NCBI RefSeq assembly: GCF_013255915.1
Contig: NZ_CP053896.1
Coordinates: forward strand, 4,464,001 to 4,528,000
Direction of reading: 5' to 3'
Length of the DNA stretch: 64,000 bases
DNA from: Providencia rettgeri
GTDB lineage: Bacteria > Pseudomonadota > Gammaproteobacteria > Enterobacterales > Enterobacteriaceae
How positions within the stretch are numbered: position 1 is the stretch's first letter; every line of letters begins with the position of its first letter. Of this stretch, positions 10,671-19,815 are shown in pieces. A program made the translations under genes and the position numbers. The notes under the pieces were generated by a model that was not told the origin of the DNA, made no database searches, and saw only the letters and a list, made by a program, of their open reading frames with translations.

Positions 10671-11041
10671 ATTAATTCCAACTTGAATAAAAGCATCACA
10701 TCAATATTTTTATTATTCTTATAATTACCAACCATATAATACAATTACCACTTAGTTTTAAATTTAATTAATATTTATTAATTAAATTTAAAAATAACAA
10801 ATAAACATATGATTAAAAATCTTAAATAAAGTTATAAATAAAAATACACCTTTATACCGACAATAATAAAACTCCCAAAAATAACAACAAGATGCAACTT
10901 ATTAGATTTTTAATTTATATATACCATTCATCATCTATTAAATAATAACGGTAGACAATCTATAAAAGTTAATACACATTTATCTCTCTAATCGCTCAAC
11001 TAGATAATTAACACTAATAAAACTCACCCTGAAGGATAAAT
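10671..11041. other. AT-rich leader region before the first OmpG-type gene
   Basis: About 370 bases of very AT-rich sequence with no open frame. It holds the perfect palindrome at 10756-10793 and ends with a GAAGGA ribosome binding site just before 11042. I found no convincing CRP site or promoter here. Confidence 0.5.
10756..10793. repeat. 38-bp all-A/T perfect palindrome (18-bp arms, 2-bp centre)
   Basis: The left arm TTTTAAATTTAATTAATA (10756-10773) and its exact reverse complement (10776-10793) are separated by TT. All 38 bases are A or T. It begins about 285 bp upstream of the first OmpG-type gene. It could extrude as a cruciform or bind an AT-preferring protein; no function is established. 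Confidence 0.75.
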
Positions 11042-11986
11042 ATGAAATATATAGTTGGTTTAATCTATAGCATCATAATTATATTCCCTACAATTTGTTT
11101 CTCTGAATTAAATAATGACTCTTGGCGAGTTAATACCAATATCTATTTGGAAATAGAAGAATATCAAGGACAACGGGATTCATTTAATAATAAAGTCTAC
11201 GATAAAATCAGCACCGTTGGGCAACTAAAGCTTTTCAACCCGCAATCTGCCTGGCGCTTTGCTCTTGAACACCGCGAATCTTTAAGGAATCATGGCCGTA
11301 ACTTCACGACTTCACGGGATTCTTACATTAGAAATCGCACGCAAATTGATGCTATCAAGAAAATGATTAACACCCCAACATCAGACTTAGAGCTTGGTTT
11401 TCGTTACAGAAAAGAGTCAAACGATGTCGAACCCAACACCAAAGCACGTTCTTCGAATCGTTTATATGGCTTAACTCCTGCCGGCGAGTACCGTTTCAAT
11501 GATGATTGGTCTTTTAACTTTTGGCTCTCTTATTTTTATTACAGTAATTATTTCAATGACAGCAGTCATGAAGCAGAAACCGAATTTGGTGTGACCTATA
11601 AATATTCAGATGCATTAAAAGCAAAATTCACTGTTTATATTGATAACCAATGGGATAAACATTTCAGTACCCGCTTTTTACAATCACAAGTTCGTGCGTA
11701 CCTACCCATTACCATTAAACCCAACTGGAAAATCACCCCCTATGCACGTTATTTCTTACAAGAAAATACCTATGATAAAAATAATTATTTAACACAGGAA
11801 ATTAAAAATGGCTTCCGCATTGGCTCTCTCGTGGAATACCAAGTCACCCCATCACTGACTTTATGGAGTGAGTTTGCCTATGAACCTTCAACATGGAAAT
11901 CACCTAAAAAGAATGGAATTACGTCAGGATATGATAATAAACAAACGCTATACCTAAGTAAAATTGGCGTAAAATACCAATGGTAA
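11042..11986 (+). CDS. OmpG-type outer-membrane porin, copy 1
   Basis: A 314-residue outer-membrane beta-barrel protein of the OmpG monomeric porin type. A hydrophobic signal peptide ends near CFS-ELNND. Family marks are long runs of alternating aromatic strands and the segment SQVRAYLPITIKPNWKITPYARY, which parallels E. coli OmpG (TQEIRAYLPLTLGNHSVTPYTR), and the C-terminal ending KYQW typical for barrel assembly. It is clearly paralogous to the protein at 14416-15372 along its whole length (SWRVNTNIYLE versus YWRVSSNVYME; EPSTWKSPKKNGITSG versus EPSTWENPKNAGITSG). OmpG porins admit mono- to oligosaccharides. The adjacent glycosidase suggests a sugar-uptake role. The actual sugar cannot be told from sequence. 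Confidence 0.8.
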   Translation: MKYIVGLIYSIIIIFPTICFSELNNDSWRVNTNIYLEIEEYQGQRDSFNNKVYDKISTVGQLKLFNPQSAWRFALEHRESLRNHGRNFTTSRDSYIRNRTQIDAIKKMINTPTSDLELGFRYRKESNDVEPNTKARSSNRLYGLTPAGEYRFNDDWSFNFWLSYFYYSNYFNDSSHEAETEFGVTYKYSDALKAKFTVYIDNQWDKHFSTRFLQSQVRAYLPITIKPNWKITPYARYFLQENTYDKNNYLTQEIKNGFRIGSLVEYQVTPSLTLWSEFAYEPSTWKSPKKNGITSGYDNKQTLYLSKIGVKYQW

Positions 11987-12022
11987 CCTTTGGTTTGTAA
12001 CTAACTTATTTCTCTTAAAAAA

Positions 12023-12060
12023 ATAAGCCATGTGAAATATCATATGGCTTATATATTTTA
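12023..12060 (+). terminator. Terminator after OmpG-type copy 1
   Basis: A 12-bp stem with one G-U pair (ATAAGCCATGTG at 12023-12034 with CATATGGCTTAT at 12041-12052) is followed by ATATTTTA. The loop is 6 bases. Confidence 0.65.
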
Positions 12061-12337
12061 AATTAGAAAACTACTTAAATATAAGAATAAAATATATTAA
12101 AAAGTAAATAATTAGTGAAAACATTAATTTTTTACGCTCTACCGTCGATTTAAATACCATTTAATTATAATTTATACTTACGTCACATAACAAAATAATA
12201 TCAAGTTGAAATTATTCTAGGTTAAAATTAATTATTCTTGATAATTTGCTATTTAATATCAATGAGATAAATAAAGCCCCCTTCTCTATCTATTTGTACT
12301 CTATTCCTCTTACTCTGAAAGAGAGAATACTATCAAC

Positions 12338-12353
12338 TGTGAGCACTCTCACA
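12338..12353. promoter_or_regulatory. CRP-cAMP binding site upstream of the GH3 gene
   Basis: The sequence matches TGTGA-N6-TCACA in all ten conserved positions and is centred about 66 bases upstream of the GH3 start codon. This is what a catabolite-activated promoter would show. The matching -10 and -35 elements were not pinned down. Confidence 0.7.
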
Positions 12354-12411
12354 TCATAAATATATCCAGCCACTTATTATTTTTTGAAAAATAACTTAGG
12401 GAAAATGAAAA

Positions 12412-14292
12412 ATGAAGAAATTCACTTTACTTAGTGCTTGTATTTTCAGTGCATTTTCAATGGCTAACCCAATAACACAAGCCCAATTGAATGAATTATG
12501 GCAAGACAAACAAAAGTCTGCACAAGAAATAGTAAATAATATGTCCGAGGCTGAGAAAATTGGTCAGCTCTTCATGTTAGATTTCAGATATTGGAATAAA
12601 GACAGCCATGGAGAACCCGCTCCTTTTCTCGTTATGAATGATGAAGTTTCTAAGGTTATCAATCAGTACCACCTCGGTTCGGTGATCCTATTTAGAGAAA
12701 ATCTGATTGATACACCACAAACTGTGGAGTTAATTAATAAACTTCAATCTTCCCGCAGTAACCTTCCACTATTTATTGGTACCGACCAAGAAGGGGGTTA
12801 TGTCACCCGCTTACGCGTAGGCACCGAAATGCCCGGAAATATGGCATTAGGCGCAGCACGTAACCCAGCCCTTGCAGAGCTAACAGGGATGATCCACGGA
12901 TATGAGCTATCCAGTCTTGGTTTTAATATCAATTTTGGCCCAGTTGTTGATGTTAATAACAACCAAAATAACCCAGTGATTGGGGTACGCTCATACTCAG
13001 ATGATAAAAATTTAGTTGGCTCTCTGGCCACCAGCTATATTCAAGGCATTCATAAATATAATTTATTGACGTCACTTAAACATTTCCCGGGTCATGGAAA
13101 TGTCTCTGCTGACTCCCATGTTGATTTACCCGTTGTTAATTCCGACGCGAAAACATGGCGAGACACTGAACTCGTCCCATTCAAATACGCGTTATCTCAT
13201 GGTGCTGATGCCGTCATGACCGCACATATCATTGTACCAGCACTGGATGACGATAAGATCACCACACTTGCAGGTAAACAAGTTGGCACCCCAGCGACGC
13301 TTTCCAAACCTATTTTGCATGGTATTTTACGCGATGAGCTCAACTATGATGGCTTGATAGTGACAGATGCCATGGACATGGGGGCTATTGCTGACAACTT
13401 CGATATTAATTGGGCGGTAGAAACCTCGTTACTCGCTGGCTCAGATATTATTCTTATGCCAATTAAAATGTGGGACTCCCAAGCGGTTTCTCGTTTAGAT
13501 AACATGTACCGCTATTTAGAAACACAAGCAGAGAAAAACCCAGAACTGAAAAAACGTATTGATGAATCCGCAAAACGTGTAGTGCTGAAAAAGCTTCAGC
13601 AAGAAATTACAGCACAACCAATAGACTTAGTGAAAGCAGAACAAGTCGTCGCATCAAAAGGCCATAAAGATATTGAAAATATGGTTTCTGAACAGGCTAT
13701 CACATTAATTAAAAATGAGAATGTGCTGCCCTATCAATTAAAACCGCTGAATCGAATTTTCATTATTTCTGATGAAAAGCCACGCAATACCTTAATTCAA
13801 AAACAGTTAAATGATATCGCACAGGAAACGGGGGTTGCTATTATTACAGGCGAAAGTGTCGTTAAATTGAATGAAAGTACGCTAACTCAAGATGAAGCAA
13901 AAAAACTGGTTCAAAACCAAGATTTAGTATTACTGACGACCTATAATTTAAAGGATACGCCAACGAATGCTCAGCTTATCATTGATGCTGCAAACCAACT
14001 TAAAACCCCTATTGTTGTTATCTCTTCACGTAACCCCTATGACATTGCATACCTAAACGATGTAAACGCAAATATTGCCATCTATGGTATTACCGGATTT
14101 GATATCACCAATAATAACCGCAATTCGTTAGAAACCAATATTCGCAGCGGTTTACGGACATTATTTGCTAACACTCACGGCCAGCCGCTAAACCCACCTC
14201 AAGGGTTGCTACCCGTTAATATTAAAAACCCACAAGGTAACAAAGTGCTGTTCCCTTATGGTCATGGTGAAACCTACTCCACAATCAATTAA
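12412..14292 (+). CDS. Exported two-domain GH3 beta-N-acetylhexosaminidase (NagZ/YbbD-like)
   Basis: A 626-residue glycoside hydrolase of family 3 with a signal peptide (MKKFTLLSACIFSAFSMANP), so it acts in the periplasm or beyond. The N-terminal TIM barrel has the NagZ motif KHFPGHG at residues 223-229 and the loop D234-S235-H236, the Asp-His dyad used as general acid/base by this subfamily. D319 in VTDAMDM is the expected nucleophile. A C-terminal GH3_C-type alpha/beta domain (about residues 420-610) follows. This is unlike the short cytoplasmic NagZ of E. coli and more like Bacillus NagZ/YbbD. It lies between two OmpG-type porin genes with a CRP site upstream, suggesting use of GlcNAc-containing oligosaccharides (muropeptide-like or chitin-like). 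The exact substrate is inference. Confidence 0.88.
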   Translation: MKKFTLLSACIFSAFSMANPITQAQLNELWQDKQKSAQEIVNNMSEAEKIGQLFMLDFRYWNKDSHGEPAPFLVMNDEVSKVINQYHLGSVILFRENLIDTPQTVELINKLQSSRSNLPLFIGTDQEGGYVTRLRVGTEMPGNMALGAARNPALAELTGMIHGYELSSLGFNINFGPVVDVNNNQNNPVIGVRSYSDDKNLVGSLATSYIQGIHKYNLLTSLKHFPGHGNVSADSHVDLPVVNSDAKTWRDTELVPFKYALSHGADAVMTAHIIVPALDDDKITTLAGKQVGTPATLSKPILHGILRDELNYDGLIVTDAMDMGAIADNFDINWAVETSLLAGSDIILMPIKMWDSQAVSRLDNMYRYLETQAEKNPELKKRIDESAKRVVLKKLQQEITAQPIDLVKAEQVVASKGHKDIENMVSEQAITLIKNENVLPYQLKPLNRIFIISDEKPRNTLIQKQLNDIAQETGVAIITGESVVKLNESTLTQDEAKKLVQNQDLVLLTTYNLKDTPTNAQLIIDAANQLKTPIVVISSRNPYDIAYLNDVNANIAIYGITGFDITNNNRNSLETNIRSGLRTLFANTHGQPLNPPQGLLPVNIKNPQGNKVLFPYGHGETYSTIN

Positions 14293-14325
14293 TTACACAA
14301 CCTATTAATTATTAACAATGATTTA

Positions 14326-14351
14326 GCCTTTATACCCCACGGTATAAAGGC
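14326..14351 (+). terminator. Hairpin between GH3 gene and second porin gene
   Basis: A perfect 11-bp stem (GCCTTTATACC at 14326-14336, complement at 14341-14351) with a 4-base loop but no T tract. It may attenuate read-through into the downstream porin gene or protect the upstream 3' end. Confidence 0.5.
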
Positions 14352-14415
14352 CAGACACTAACGCCTTGAACTAAGGCATAAAAAATAAAATATACATAAA
14401 AATTAAAGGGTTAAA

Positions 14416-15372
14416 ATGAAAACTTCACTGAATGGTTTACTTTTTGTTACTCTCACAGGATTGACAACATCCGTTTTCGCAGCTGATCAGGTCAATAATG
14501 ATTACTGGCGCGTTTCTTCCAACGTCTATATGGAACTCGAAAAATTTGAAGGACACCATAATACCAGCGGTCGTAAGGTCTACGACAAAACCACGATGGT
14601 TGGCCAGCTATTTTTAGCGAATCCTGAATCAAAATGGAGCTTTTTTCTGGAACATAAGGAATCATTAAGAAGCTACAACCACAATTTCTCAACATCCAAA
14701 GACTCTTTTATTCGTAATCGTACGCAAATTGGCGCTACTCGGAAAATGTATGCGAGCGATATTGGTCAGTTCAATTTGAATGTCACCTATCGTAAGGAAT
14801 CAAATGACTCTGCACCGGGCACACAGGCACGGCCATCGAATACTATGTTTTGGTTAATGCCTAGCGGGACATACAATTTCAATGATAAGTGGGCATTTAA
14901 CTTTTGGGATGCGGTTTACCATTACGATAATTTCCATGCCCCCAATAGTTATGAGTGGGAATCCGAACACGGACTTGTTTATAAGGTCAACGACTCTGCA
15001 ACCGCCAAAGTCTATCTATACACCGATTGGACATGGGATAAAGACTTTAATAAGACATGGGAACAAAACCAAATTCGCGGTTATTTTCCTATCACGTTAA
15101 ACCAGGACTGGAGCGTAATGCCTTATTTTCGTTATTATTTAAATGAACATAACTATGATAGTAACAAACGCACTACCCAGAAAGTTAAAGACGGCTACCG
15201 TGTCGGGACACAAGTTTTTTATAACTTAACACCAAAACTAACACTATGGGGCGGCTTCGCGGTTGAACCTAGTACTTGGGAAAACCCAAAAAATGCAGGT
15301 ATCACCTCAGGTGGCAACAACCGTCAAACATTTTATCTTGGCCAGTTAGGTGTCAAATACCAGTGGCAATAA
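14416..15372 (+). CDS. OmpG-type outer-membrane porin, copy 2
   Basis: A 318-residue beta-barrel porin paralogous to the one at 11042-11986, with signal peptide MKTSLNGLLFVTLTGLTTSVFA cleaved before ADQ. Conserved family stretches are NQIRGYFPITLNQDWSVMPYFRYYL and the C-terminal VKYQWQ. An AAGGG ribosome binding site precedes the ATG. It begins 124 bases after the GH3 stop with no obvious promoter between, so it is probably co-transcribed with the glycosidase, subject to the hairpin between them. Having two related but clearly diverged porins around one hydrolase suggests pores for different oligosaccharide sizes; this is inference. Confidence 0.82.
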   Translation: MKTSLNGLLFVTLTGLTTSVFAADQVNNDYWRVSSNVYMELEKFEGHHNTSGRKVYDKTTMVGQLFLANPESKWSFFLEHKESLRSYNHNFSTSKDSFIRNRTQIGATRKMYASDIGQFNLNVTYRKESNDSAPGTQARPSNTMFWLMPSGTYNFNDKWAFNFWDAVYHYDNFHAPNSYEWESEHGLVYKVNDSATAKVYLYTDWTWDKDFNKTWEQNQIRGYFPITLNQDWSVMPYFRYYLNEHNYDSNKRTTQKVKDGYRVGTQVFYNLTPKLTLWGGFAVEPSTWENPKNAGITSGGNNRQTFYLGQLGVKYQWQ

Positions 15373-15395
15373 TTAGCCCTAGTTTACATCTCAGA

Positions 15396-15525
15396 TAATA
15401 CTCAAAATAGTTCGTGCTGTAGCTAGGCGGCAAGAAAAGCTAATCCCTAGAAGCATACACCAGTATGTGACTAGGGTTAGCGAACGTAGCCAACAACGCT
15501 ACAGTGCGAAATATGAAGAGTATTA
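15396..15525. repeat. ERIC (enterobacterial repetitive intergenic consensus) element 1
   Basis: A 130-bp imperfect palindrome with the ERIC core: ...GCTAGGCGGC... then AATCCCTAGAAGCATACACC, GTATGTGACTAGGGTTAGCG, GCCAAC and the end AATATGAAGAGTATTA. The termini TAATACTC and GAGTATTA are exact complements. It fills the space between the second porin gene and sbp, and its last three bases are the sbp stop codon on the minus strand. Confidence 0.88.
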
Positions 15526-16536
15526 GCGTTGGATGATTTCGTCGAACACCCCCCCATTCGCAAAATGAGTTGCTTGTGCCGCTTGCCACCCCCCGAAACT
15601 TTCATCTACCGTCAGTAACTTAAGCTCAGGAAACTGCTGCTGATATTTTTGAGCCACTTCCACATTTCGTGGGCGATAGTAGTTTTTCGCTGCAATTTCC
15701 TGCCCTTCCGCAGAATAGAGGTGCTCTAGGTAAGCTTCGGCAACTGCCCTGCGGTCACGTTTATCGACAGTTTTATCAACAACAGCGACAGTTGGCTCAG
15801 CAAGAATCGAAATACTTGGCGTCACTATCTCAAACTGCCCACTTTCCCCTAACTCATTGATAGCGAGTAAAGCCTCATTCTCCCAAGCAATTAATACATC
15901 ACCTATACCGCGTTCAACAAAACTATTGGTTGCGCCGCGAGCCCCCGAATCGAGTACTTCCACATTTTTATAGAGCTGTTTAACGAATTGTTTCGCTTTT
16001 TCAGGGTCTTGCTGATTTTTATCTAACGCATAGCCCCATGCTGCTAAGTAATTCCAACGTGCTCCGCCGGAGGTTTTCGGGTTGGGTGTCACCACGGAAA
16101 CGTCTTTGCGGACTAAGTCGTCCCAATCTTTGATATTTTTCGGGTTATCTTTACGAACGAGAAAGACGATAGTCGATGTATAAGGAGCTGAATTATCGGG
16201 GAGCTTTTTTATCCAATTTTTATCTATACGGCCACTTTGTGCTATAGCATCAACATCATAGGCTAAAGCTAAGGTAACAACATCGGCTTCTAATCCATTC
16301 ACCACTGATATGGCTTGCTTACCTGAGCCACCATGAGATTGCCGAACGGTAACGGTATCGCCCGTTTTCTTTTTCCAATAATCACTGAACTCCTGATTAT
16401 ATTGCTGATAAAACTCACGAGTCGGATCATAAGACACATTCAACAATTGAATATTTTTCGCCCAAGCCCCTGTTGCTAACAGCAATAGCAATGCCGTCGT
16501 AAATTGTGATTTTGTTACCTGCCATGAACGTGTCAT
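15523..16536 (-). CDS. sbp: Periplasmic sulfate-binding protein Sbp
   Basis: Substrate-binding protein for the CysTWA sulfate/thiosulfate ABC importer. It has 337 residues with a signal peptide ending [13 protein letters not shown]. It follows E. coli Sbp almost residue by residue ([83 protein letters not shown]). I chose the ATG at 16536 because the GAGG ribosome binding site is only 2 bases from the alternative ATG at 16542. The stop codon is formed by the terminus of an ERIC element. Regulation by CysB is expected from the family but no site was identified. Confidence 0.95.
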   Translation of the reverse strand: MTRSWQVTKSQFTTALLLLLATGAWAKNIQLLNVSYDPTREFYQQYNQEFSDYWKKKTGDTVTVRQSHGGSGKQAISVVNGLEADVVTLALAYDVDAIAQSGRIDKNWIKKLPDNSAPYTSTIVFLVRKDNPKNIKDWDDLVRKDVSVVTPNPKTSGGARWNYLAAWGYALDKNQQDPEKAKQFVKQLYKNVEVLDSGARGATNSFVERGIGDVLIAWENEALLAINELGESGQFEIVTPSISILAEPTVAVVDKTVDKRDRRAVAEAYLEHLYSAEGQEIAAKNYYRPRNVEVAQKYQQQFPELKLLTVDESFGGWQAAQATHFANGGVFDEIIQR

Positions 16537-16938
16537 CCACATTTCCTCATTAAATTTATGATAAGAAGAGGCTGACAGATAGCATCAATTACGGGAAATA
16601 ATTAAAAAGAAAAACTTATAAGAATGAGGAATATGTGAACAAAGAATAAAAGATAAAGACTTACAAATAACCCTCTTTTAAAACGTATCGTTTATTCCAC
16701 ATTAGGAAAAAGCCATGTAACACTCAAAAGGGTTTAAGCGATATTAGCGTTCGCAAAAGTCAGCTGGCCATTTTTATTATGGCCAGCCTTCTGAAAAAGT
16801 ATATTTGGTAAATAGAGTATTTGATCTGCAACCTAGAATAGGATAAAAACGTTTAAATCTATTTCCTTATTTACAAGAGTACCCTATTATCAATGTTTCC
16901 TTAGGTAACAAATAGAAGGAAACACAACCTTGACATTA
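16537..16938. other. Intergenic region between sbp and the PACE gene
   Basis: About 400 bases upstream of sbp. It should carry the sbp promoter on the minus strand. Only one clear structure is visible, the hairpin at 16763-16787. No coding frame is supported. Confidence 0.5.
16763..16787 (-). terminator. Hairpin downstream of the PACE efflux gene
   Basis: A perfect 8-bp stem (GCTGGCCA and TGGCCAGC) with a 9-base A/T loop. On the minus strand it follows the PACE gene and is trailed only by a short T stretch (TGACTTTTG), so it is a weak terminator candidate. Confidence 0.4.
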
Positions 16939-17379
16939 TCATGTCATTTTATTTTCCTGCGGCAATGCTGATTTTGGTAAACCAAAGATTTTGTCAAAAG
17001 CCAAATTAAAAAAGAAAGTATAAATTGGGATAAAAATAATTAAGGCAAAATCGAATATTAATGCTTGTAAAAGACTAATTGACAGCCACCATGCAATTAA
17101 AGGAATTAAGAAAGCAACTAGTGTTATTTGAAAAAGTATAGCGTGAACAAAACGGCGTCTAAATGTTCTAATACGTGATTTTTGTTTCGATTCCCAATAT
17201 TCAAATGCGGTATTGAAAATAAAATTCCAACTAACGGCAATAGTAGTTATTACTAAGGCTAATGGCCCTGTAGTTCCTGCTGAATTACCAGAAAGAAAAG
17301 CCAGTGCCAATGCTGAAATAAACCAGCCAATAACTTCATAAATCGTTATAAATACAATTCTACGTTTTATTCCCTGCAT
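16939..17379 (-). CDS. PACE family small multidrug (biguanide) efflux transporter
   Basis: A 146-residue inner-membrane protein with four predicted helices and the tandem bacterial transmembrane pair fold of the proteobacterial antimicrobial compound efflux (PACE) family, of which AceI exports chlorhexidine. Family features are KRRIVFITIYEV with the membrane Glu at residue 15 (the protonation-linked Glu of AceI), SWNFIFNTAFEYWE, and RRFVHAILFQ at the start of the second repeat. A GGAGGTGGAG ribosome binding site lies just upstream. It is a single gene at the left edge of the accessory block between sbp and pfkA. The substrate cannot be told from sequence. Confidence 0.88.
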   Translation of the reverse strand: MQGIKRRIVFITIYEVIGWFISALALAFLSGNSAGTTGPLALVITTIAVSWNFIFNTAFEYWESKQKSRIRTFRRRFVHAILFQITLVAFLIPLIAWWLSISLLQALIFDFALIIFIPIYTFFFNLAFDKIFGLPKSALPQENKMT

Positions 17380-17628
17380 TTCTCCACCTCCAATATATTA
17401 TTACCAATAAAATGACAGAGTAAATATTCGTCAATATTAATAAAACTCAGCCACTTAAGTTTTTATCGCAGGAGACAATTTCATCTACTAGAAAGCGGCA
17501 AATGATATAACATTAAGTAGTAAAACATCTGATTATACGAAAAACCGTGTTAAATATTCTCGTATTAATCTGGCGACTTTATATAAAACTTTATCAATTA
17601 TTAGATTTAAATATTTTTTATTAAAAAA

Positions 17629-18567
17629 TTAATTTACCTTAATTATCCATTGTGCTTTTTTAACATCAACAGGTTCAGGAATTAGACGTGCTTTTACAAA
17701 AATATCTGCAATTTTTTGTTGCTTCGCAAACGAATCATCACTCATATGAATAAACCCATAATTTACGCGTTGTAATGCTTTTAACCATATATCTTTGCTT
17801 AGCCCTGTTGATACTGATAAGACTTCTGAGGTTTCTTGAGGATGTGTATTAACCCATTCACTTTGTTGTATTAGTTGCTCAATAATTACTTCAACATATT
17901 TAATTTTTTTTTCAGCAAAGTTACGGCTAGCAAGGAAAAAGGTGTAATGAGGAACTAAATTTTCACCATTAACGATTTGACGGACTGACAAGTTAGTTTC
18001 AACTTCAGCTAAAAAAGGATCCCAAATCGCCCATGCATCAGTTGCCCCTTTCTCAAAGGCTGCTCTCGCATCTGATGGTTGTAAATAAACTGGGATAATA
18101 TCACTGTAATTAAGCCCCGCATGTTGCAATGCGGCCAAAAGTAAATAATTCACATCAGAACCTTTATTTAATGCGATCCGTTTTCCCTTTAAATCATTGA
18201 TAGACTTAATTGATGAATTTTCAGGAACAATAATTGCCTCTGATTTGGGATTAGCTGGTGAATGACCTAAATAGACAAAATCAGCTTGTGCTGCTTGAGC
18301 AAAAATAGGTGGTGCATCTCCCGTCGCGGCTAAATCAATACTTCCTAGATTTAACCCTTCTAACATTTGCGGTCCTGCGGGAAATTCAATCCAATTAATA
18401 TTAACATCATATTTTTTAAATTCGTTTTCTAACGAACCTCGATATTTTAATATTGCAAAAATATTGGCTTTTTGATACCCAATATTAATTTTTTTCGCTT
18501 CTGCAAAAATAAAGTTGGGGTAGATGAAAATCAGTAATAACGAAGCAAATAGTATTAACTTTTTCAT
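17629..18567 (-). CDS. ssuA: Aliphatic sulfonate ABC transporter substrate-binding protein SsuA
   Basis: Periplasmic binding protein (312 residues) of the sulfonate importer, with signal peptide MKKLILFASLLLIFIYPNFIFA. It has the SsuA/NMT1-type fold, with NIGYQKANIFAILKYRGSLE at the start, LDLAATGDAPPIFAQAAQAD-like segment in the middle and AIWDPFLAEVE in the ligand-binding lobe. An AGGAG ribosome binding site precedes the ATG. It is the last gene of the ssuE-C-B-D-A operon, 47 bases after ssuD. In E. coli ssuA is second, right after ssuE, so the gene order is rearranged. Confidence 0.92.
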   Translation of the reverse strand: MKKLILFASLLLIFIYPNFIFAEAKKINIGYQKANIFAILKYRGSLENEFKKYDVNINWIEFPAGPQMLEGLNLGSIDLAATGDAPPIFAQAAQADFVYLGHSPANPKSEAIIVPENSSIKSINDLKGKRIALNKGSDVNYLLLAALQHAGLNYSDIIPVYLQPSDARAAFEKGATDAWAIWDPFLAEVETNLSVRQIVNGENLVPHYTFFLASRNFAEKKIKYVEVIIEQLIQQSEWVNTHPQETSEVLSVSTGLSKDIWLKALQRVNYGFIHMSDDSFAKQQKIADIFVKARLIPEPVDVKKAQWIIKVN

Positions 18568-18614
18568 AGTAGGACTCCTGATAGGATTAATTACCTCAAA
18601 TAGTTTTCACTCAC

Positions 18615-19766
18615 TTATTTTGGCCTTGAATCATTGGCAATTGTTTCACCAAATGGCCCAGTATTAATACATGAACTAGAGAAAGAGAACTCTTTTAGTC
18701 CTTGTAATAACGGCATTACTAACTCTGCAAACCGGTGTGCTTCCTCTAAATGCGGATAACCTGAAAAAATAAACTTACTAATACCCACGGCTTGATATCC
18801 CCTAATTCGTTCTGCAACTTGCTCAGGTGAACCAACTAAAGCCGTTCCGGCTCCGCCTCGAACTAAACCAATACCGGCCCATAAATTAGGTGCAATAAAT
18901 AAGCTATCTTTAGAGCCATTATGGAGTGCTTGCATACGCTTCTGCCCCATTGAATCCATACGCGAAAAAATAGATTGAGCTTGAGCAATCACTTCATCAT
19001 CAAGATGTGAAATCAGCTTATTCGCCGCATCAATAGCCTCTTGCTCTGTTTCTCGCACTATCACATGTAAGCGAATTCCAAATTCCAATTGGTTACCCTT
19101 TTCATCTGCTAGTTTCCGCACAGCTGTAATTTTTTCAGTTACATCAGCAATTGGTTCGCCCCATGACAAATATGTATTAATATGTTCTGCTGCAACCGCT
19201 AACGCAGCTGGCGATGAGCCACCAAAATACAATGGAGGACCTAATGGTTGTACTGGTGGAAATAGCAATCCTGCATTTTCAACATTTATATGTTTTCCTT
19301 GATAATTAACTTGCTGCTCTCCACGGATCAACCGTTTATAAACTTCAAGGAATTCCTTTGTCACTTTATATCGCTCTTCATGATTTAAAAAAATCCCATC
19401 ACCTCTATTTTCTATCGGATCACCTCCTGTAACCACATTTACCAATAATCGTCCATCTGATAGTCTATCCAAAGTAGAGGACATGCGAGCAGCTAGTGAA
19501 GGAGGTTGAAGACCTGGTCTAACCGCCACTAAAAAACGTAATTGTTTGGTCACTGAAACCAATGCTGCAGCAATTAACCACGAATCTTCGCAGCTTTTAC
19601 CTGTTGGGATCAGCACACCATGGAAACCTAAACTATCCACTGCGATAGCAATTTGCTGCAAATAAGGTAATGTCACGGGACGAGCACCTTTCTGAGTGCC
19701 TAAATAGCGCCCGTCTCCATGCGTCGGTAAAAACCAAAATATCTGTAGTTCTTGCTGTGCTGTCAT
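18615..19766 (-). CDS. ssuD: FMNH2-dependent alkanesulfonate monooxygenase SsuD
   Basis: Luciferase-like flavin monooxygenase (383 residues; E. coli 381) that splits alkanesulfonates to an aldehyde and sulfite using FMNH2 supplied by SsuE. Typical segments are [15 protein letters not shown] at the N-terminus, [33 protein letters not shown], and [29 protein letters not shown], cut here only for length. It provides sulfur from organic sulfonates when sulfate is scarce, fitting with the sulfate-binding protein gene nearby. Expression is expected to need Cbl/CysB; no site was mapped. Confidence 0.95.
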   Translation of the reverse strand: MTAQQELQIFWFLPTHGDGRYLGTQKGARPVTLPYLQQIAIAVDSLGFHGVLIPTGKSCEDSWLIAAALVSVTKQLRFLVAVRPGLQPPSLAARMSSTLDRLSDGRLLVNVVTGGDPIENRGDGIFLNHEERYKVTKEFLEVYKRLIRGEQQVNYQGKHINVENAGLLFPPVQPLGPPLYFGGSSPAALAVAAEHINTYLSWGEPIADVTEKITAVRKLADEKGNQLEFGIRLHVIVRETEQEAIDAANKLISHLDDEVIAQAQSIFSRMDSMGQKRMQALHNGSKDSLFIAPNLWAGIGLVRGGAGTALVGSPEQVAERIRGYQAVGISKFIFSGYPHLEEAHRFAELVMPLLQGLKEFSFSSSCINTGPFGETIANDSRPK

Positions 19767-19815
19767 GTTTAATCCCTATTCAATTGATAACAATCAGAAA
19801 TTATTTTTAATACCT

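Larger units (their letters stand above)
11987..12411. other. Intergenic region before the GH3 gene
   Basis: About 425 bases holding the terminator of the first porin gene (12023-12060) and a perfect CRP half-site pair (12338-12353). The rest is AT-rich without further clear signals. The GH3 gene therefore seems to have its own promoter. Confidence 0.6.
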
